64,000 bases of DNA from Thermoplasmata archaeon. Lineage in GTDB: Archaea; Thermoplasmatota; Thermoplasmata; RBG-16-68-12; JAGMCJ01. Every line of letters starts with the position of its first letter. Position 1 is the first letter of the stretch. The DNA lies in contig JAGLRN010000025.1 of the NCBI GenBank assembly GCA_023136265.1, forward strand, positions 1-64,000. The letters run 5' to 3'. A model generated the notes under the pieces. The model saw only the letters and a program-made list of their open reading frames with translations. It was not told the origin of the DNA and did not search any database. Shown piece after piece: positions 61,105-64,000 of the stretch. A program made the position numbers and the translations under genes.

Positions 61105-61517
61105 GCGGGAGCTTCTTTCTTCATCCTTCCGTATGGATCTTCATATTCCTCCCAGTAGACGGCGAAAGGTGCGACCACGCATTCCTCCCCAGAGAGCGTG
61201 AAGGCCTCGATTTGCAGCTCCAACGGGTCCAGGACGATTGCGAAGGGGAACTCCTCCCGGAACATCCGCCGCTGCGTCTCGATGTCCTTGGGCGACATGA
61301 AGCAGGTGTATCCAGGGTGGGAGTGGTACCAACCAACGATGACGTAGTCGAAATCTGCCTTGTCGAGGCGATCGAAGAGCGCTTCGAACCCGTTCCTGTC
61401 GAAACTCACGGAGATGCCCGTTGCCTGGAGTTACGTTGTAACTGCGTCCTTGACTATGGCGTAGGCTTTGCCCAAATGAGCGAAGACATCGCCCAGAAGC
61501 AGCCCCATGACATGCAC
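61105..61517 (-). pseudogene. Broken JAMM/MPN metalloprotease gene
   Basis: Reading on from GTG 61517: HVMGLLLGDVF, YAIVKDAVTT, then TAA (61431-61433) in frame, then LQATGISVSFDRNG and VIVGWYHSHPGYTCFMSPKD, a perfect JAMM motif H-x-H-x7-S-x2-D, ending near EEYEDPYGRMKKEA. Three faults: the N-terminal strand and catalytic Glu are missing (His sits where E-V-M-G-L is expected), TAA breaks the domain, and no stop follows the natural end, so the frame runs on into antisense of hxlB. A GTG at 61407-61409 could start the C-terminal part. It directly follows the ubiquitin-like gene. Recent decay or a sequence error are both possible. Confidence 0.7.
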
Positions 61518-61757
61518 CTAGCCGCCCTCGGGGTCAGGTATCAGCTCGACCACGTCACCCTCGCGAATCTCCGCATCCACAATCGTGGATTGCCCGCGCA
61601 GTACCGTCTTGCCCCGCCAGAGAACATAGGCACCGGGAGAGACCTCCCAGTAGCTGGCCGCGCTCTCGATTATCTCTTCCACGGTATTCTCGGCCTCCAA
61701 CTCCATCTCGACCGAGGACCCTGTTTCCGCGTTCTTCACCGTGATTCTCGTTGTCAC
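61518..61757 (-). CDS. Ubiquitin-like beta-grasp protein ending in Gly-Gly
   Basis: About 79 residues. Beta-grasp layout like ubiquitin: TRITVKNAETGSSVEMELE hairpin, VEEIIESAASYWEV helix, YVLWRGKTVL strand, and EIREGDVVELIPDPEGG with the C-terminal diglycine needed for activation and conjugation (or sulfur transfer). GTG 61757 has GGGGGAG five bases upstream; GTG 61763 is also in frame. The next reading frame on the strand is the broken JAMM gene, the enzyme type that removes such modifiers. No E1-like gene is in the window. Confidence 0.8.
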   Translation of the reverse strand: MTTRITVKNAETGSSVEMELEAENTVEEIIESAASYWEVSPGAYVLWRGKTVLRGQSTIVDAEIREGDVVELIPDPEGG

Positions 61758-61926
61758 AACCACTCCCCCGTGAGGTTATTGCCTGAGGCGGTCTTAAAGG
61801 TTTTCGGAACTGACACATCTAGCGTTCGACGTGATTGGGGCAATCTGGATTCTTTGCGATCTCGAGGGTTTCGGCAACGTTTCTGAACCCGTAGATGTGC
61901 GTACGACTATCGTTCGGACCGATGTT

Positions 61927-62625
61927 CTATTTGCGACCGCGCTCGATCATTCCCATAATCAACAGACATGCCAGCAAGACCCTGCGGTCGAAATCCGGAG
62001 GCACGCTCATGCAGTTCAAATCCCAGATGTCTCCTATGATCTTGAACCTCTGATCGATCGCCGCGACCGGAACGCCGTGCAACTTGAAGGTCATCTTCTC
62101 GGGGATCAACGCTCCACCGGGTACGTATTTCCTAGCTAGACCACGTCCTTTCTCTTCGTATATTCCACCGATGAGCTGGTCGTGGGCGTTGTAGACCTCC
62201 CACTCGTCCCTCACGAACATCGAAGCCAAGGCCTTCCTCTTGATGAAGCCCAGAGTGGTGTTCGTCTGAGAGTCGATGACCGCGAAGGTCGCCCAAACAT
62301 CCAGTATCTGCTGTTGCTTGATTCTGAAGAGCTCCTGCTTCATTTTCTCGTCAGTGTAGATCCTGATGTCCTCCTTCAGCCTGAACATTTTCTGCTTTGC
62401 GAACCCCAGGGTCCTTCCTCTTCGGTCCTCGATCCAGTACTTGTTCCACACGGTCAAGACCTTCTTCCTGATGCTGTAGGCATTCTGAAACCATATGGCT
62501 GCGGAAGATGGGGGCTGTTGCGGCGTAGGCTTGGCTTGGATGTATTTCTTGCACTGATAGCAATACCATTTACCATACTTCTTCACCCAGGTCAGTTGAC
62601 CTTTGCATGTTGGACACACGCTCAT
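61927..62625 (-). CDS. Zinc-ribbon protein with LURP-one/scramblase-like domain
   Basis: 232 residues. Zinc ribbon at 4-25 (CPTCKGQLTWVKKYGKWYC, then CKK), a Pro/Gln linker, then a Tubby-like beta barrel (about 45-205): a repeated pattern of strands such as YWIEDRRGRTLGFAKQKMF, LFRIKQQQILDVWATFAVID and VYNAHDQLIGGIYEE, as in LURP-one-related and phospholipid scramblase proteins. A hydrophobic segment VLLACLLIMGMIERG closes the protein, consistent with a tail anchor. GGGTGAT precedes ATG 62625. The function in archaea is unknown. Confidence 0.75.
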   Translation of the reverse strand: MSVCPTCKGQLTWVKKYGKWYCYQCKKYIQAKPTPQQPPSSAAIWFQNAYSIRKKVLTVWNKYWIEDRRGRTLGFAKQKMFRLKEDIRIYTDEKMKQELFRIKQQQILDVWATFAVIDSQTNTTLGFIKRKALASMFVRDEWEVYNAHDQLIGGIYEEKGRGLARKYVPGGALIPEKMTFKLHGVPVAAIDQRFKIIGDIWDLNCMSVPPDFDRRVLLACLLIMGMIERGRK

Positions 62626-62654
62626 GTATCACCCTCCCTTATTCCCTTCTCAAG

Positions 62655-62696
62655 CTACGTTGACTCGGGCTTGTTCCCTCCAGCCCGAAGTCGTAG
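62655..62696. promoter_or_regulatory. Long imperfect hairpin between the LURP-like gene and trpS
   Basis: CTAC/GTAG, GACT/AGTC and CGGGCT/AGCCCG stack into a 14-bp stem with small bulges and a 10-base loop. Seen from the shared TATA near 62713-62722, it would fall in the 5' leader of the minus-strand LURP-like gene. No T-tail. Confidence 0.45.
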
Positions 62697-62712
62697 GAGA
62701 ATCCCCCACCTT

Positions 62713-62723
62713 ACTTATATTCC
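62713..62723. promoter_or_regulatory. TATA element(s) of the divergent LURP-like and trpS genes
   Basis: ACTTATATTCC reads as a TATA box on both strands (GGAATATAAGT on minus). It is about 41 bases upstream of the trpS ATG and about 90 upstream of the LURP-like ATG. Confidence 0.4.
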
Positions 62724-62763
62724 TATCCCTCATTCGTCTGTGGGCCCGTGAATTCGCTCAGTG

Positions 62764-63936
62764 ATGGCCGAAAGGCGAAGGATTATTACTCGTGAGTTCA
62801 TTGGGAAGGCGAATCCGATGCCAGAAGATTTCATTGTCACGCCATGGGAGGTCAAGGGCGAGATCGACTACGACAAGCTAGTGGAAAGGTTCGGAACTCA
62901 GTTGATCTCCCAGGAGATTCTGGATAGACTGGAGAAGCATGCTTCACCTCTGCACCACCTCTTGAGAAGAGGGATCTTCTATTCGCATCGCGACTTCGAT
63001 CGAATCCTGGACGAGTACGAGAAGGGCAATGGCTTCTTCCTGTACACTGGTCGAGGTCCCTCGGGTCACATCCATCTGGGCCACTTGCTGCCTTGGATTC
63101 TCACGAAATGGCTTCAGGACAACTTCAAGATCAAGTTCTACTTCCAGCTGACAGACGATGAGAAGTTCATGTTCGATGATCGCCTCACGAGAGAGGACAC
63201 CAAGAAGTACGCTTACGAGAACATGCTGGATGTCATTGCCTTGGGATTCGATCCCAAACTGACGAGGATATTCCTGGACACTGAGCTGATTCACACGCTC
63301 TACCCGATAGCGATTGACGTCGCCAGGAGGATCAATTTCTCTAAGGTCCGCGCGGTCTTCGGCTTCGACAGCAGCCACAACATCGGAAGCATCTTTTACA
63401 CGAGCGTTCAGGCGGTTCCCTGTTTTCTCGAGTCGGTGCTCGAGGGCAGGAACATCGCTTGTCTGATTCCCTGCGGGATTGACCAGGACCCTCATTTCAG
63501 AATCGCCAGAGATGTCGCTCCCTTGCTCGGATACTACAAGCCAGCGCTCCTGCACAACAAGCTTCTCCCGAGCTTGGCGGGTGGAGACAAGATGTCCGCC
63601 TCGCTTCCCCACACGAGCGTGTTCACGACGGACCAACCTGATGACGTAAGGAAGAAGATCGTCAACGCCTTCACAGGCGGGCGGGTCTCCGTGGAGGAGC
63701 AGAAGAGACTGGGAGCCAGTCCGGACATCTGCACGGTCTATCACTATTACATGCACTTCTTCATGCCAGAGGATGATGAGCTGAGAGACATCTATCTCAA
63801 GTGCAAGGGCGGCGAGATCCTCTGCGGGGAATGCAAGCAGATCCTCACCGAAAAGATCAATGGGTTCTTGAAGGAGCACCAGCAGAAGCGTGAAGAAGCC
63901 AAGGACAGGATCGAGGATTTCATACTCCGGGACTGA
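62764..63936 (+). CDS. trpS: Tryptophanyl-tRNA synthetase
   Basis: Charges tRNA-Trp. 390 residues, archaeal/eukaryal type: FIVTPWEVKGEIDYDKLV start, class I signature HIHLGHLLPW, FYFQLTDDEKFMFDD, AVFGFDSSHNIGSIFY, LIPCGIDQDPHFRIARDVA, KMSASLPHTSVF (KMSKS-like), CTVYHYYMHFFMPEDDEL and ILCGECKQIL. Complete. GTG 62761 precedes ATG 62764 directly. Confidence 0.97.
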   Translation: MAERRRIITREFIGKANPMPEDFIVTPWEVKGEIDYDKLVERFGTQLISQEILDRLEKHASPLHHLLRRGIFYSHRDFDRILDEYEKGNGFFLYTGRGPSGHIHLGHLLPWILTKWLQDNFKIKFYFQLTDDEKFMFDDRLTREDTKKYAYENMLDVIALGFDPKLTRIFLDTELIHTLYPIAIDVARRINFSKVRAVFGFDSSHNIGSIFYTSVQAVPCFLESVLEGRNIACLIPCGIDQDPHFRIARDVAPLLGYYKPALLHNKLLPSLAGGDKMSASLPHTSVFTTDQPDDVRKKIVNAFTGGRVSVEEQKRLGASPDICTVYHYYMHFFMPEDDELRDIYLKCKGGEILCGECKQILTEKINGFLKEHQQKREEAKDRIEDFILRD

Positions 63937-63971
63937 AAAGAATAAATCGCAAGTGACCATTCGTGATTGTG

Positions 63972-64000
63972 ATGGATGTCGACGACCTAATGGACGAACT
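63972..64000 (+). CDS. Start of an unidentified protein (partial)
   Basis: ATG 63972 opens MDVDDLMDEL and runs off the window. GTG 63969 is also in frame. Too short to assign; it begins 36 bases after trpS on the same strand. Confidence 0.4.

Noticed and set aside
60735-61110. Extension of the JAMM-containing frame to position 60735
   Set aside because: Beyond EEYEDPYGRMKKEA the frame is pure antisense of hxlB and matches no JAMM protein; only the part upstream of 61110 is homologous.
61431-61433. Recoding of the in-frame TAA in the JAMM gene as an amino acid
   Set aside because: Pyrrolysine recoding uses TAG, not TAA, and the gene also lacks its N-terminus and stop, so decay or sequence error is simpler.
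1-64000. CRISPR arrays, insertion sequences, rRNA genes
   Set aside because: No regularly spaced repeats, no transposase with inverted repeats, and no rRNA-like sequence were seen on either strand.

Overview
The window is archaeal. It carries the archaeal S10/spc ribosomal-protein order with S4e, L32e, L19e and L18e, aIF1 and RNase P Rpp29 inside the operon, an L18e-L13-S9-RpoN operon, RfcL, Taw1, LonB, RecJ-like DHH nuclease, archaeal TrpS and NadM, and TATA-type promoters. Class II HMG-CoA reductase, aconitase X (archaeal mevalonate route), DUF835, CARDB-rich secreted proteins, a PGF-type C-terminal anchor and many zinc-ribbon fusions point to Thermoplasmatota (Thermoplasmata-like); the exact order cannot be fixed from this window.

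Layout. 0-2 kb: zinc-ribbon membrane protein and HMG-CoA reductase. 2-4.4 kb: a small AT-richer accessory island with a serine recombinase, a short RHH-like protein behind an array of TGTCAT/ATGACA half-sites, and an HTH protein with a PD-(D/E)XK-like nuclease motif. 4.5-12.5 kb: housekeeping genes (RfcL, Taw1, VTT membrane protein, NOG1-like GTPase, PdxS, UPF0200 kinase, exosome-type RNA-binding protein, aconitase X large subunit, and a small subunit fused to a Nudix domain). 12.5-22.9 kb (minus): an isoleucyl-tRNA synthetase with a 430-residue C-terminal extension (HhH, zinc ribbons, DUF835), a tRNA-His with a T-loop intron, and a 1898-residue helical-repeat protein whose C-terminus is homologous to the C-terminal region of the neighbouring IleRS. 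23.3-36.9 kb: ribosomal operon L3 to SecY. 36.9-46.8 kb: ArgF, four tandem Ras-like GTPases, LonB, a Cys-rich miniprotein, NadM, a YdjM-like protein, a TctA/DUF112-like membrane protein and a RecJ-like nuclease. 46.9-57.1 kb (minus): three secreted or anchored surface proteins (thioredoxin-like; eight CARDB repeats; BNR/lamin-tail/vWA). 57.3-64 kb: CoA-binding protein, tRNA-Pro with a T-loop intron, L18e-L13-S9-RpoN, a candidate structured RNA, a TIM-barrel endonuclease IV-like protein with hexuloisomerase, a ubiquitin-like protein next to a broken JAMM gene, a LURP-one-like protein, TrpS, and the start of one more gene.

The most unusual content is: (i) the pair ileS / giant repeat protein, which share a homologous C-terminal region and lie side by side; (ii) two tRNA genes with textbook bulge-helix-bulge introns at position 59/60 in the T-loop; (iii) four tandem paralogous small GTPases in the same neighbourhood as a giant scaffold with two longin-like modules; (iv) a diGly-ending ubiquitin-like protein beside a decayed JAMM protease; and (v) an aconitase-X small subunit fused to Nudix. 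All functional links between neighbours are inference from the sequence; no database search was run.
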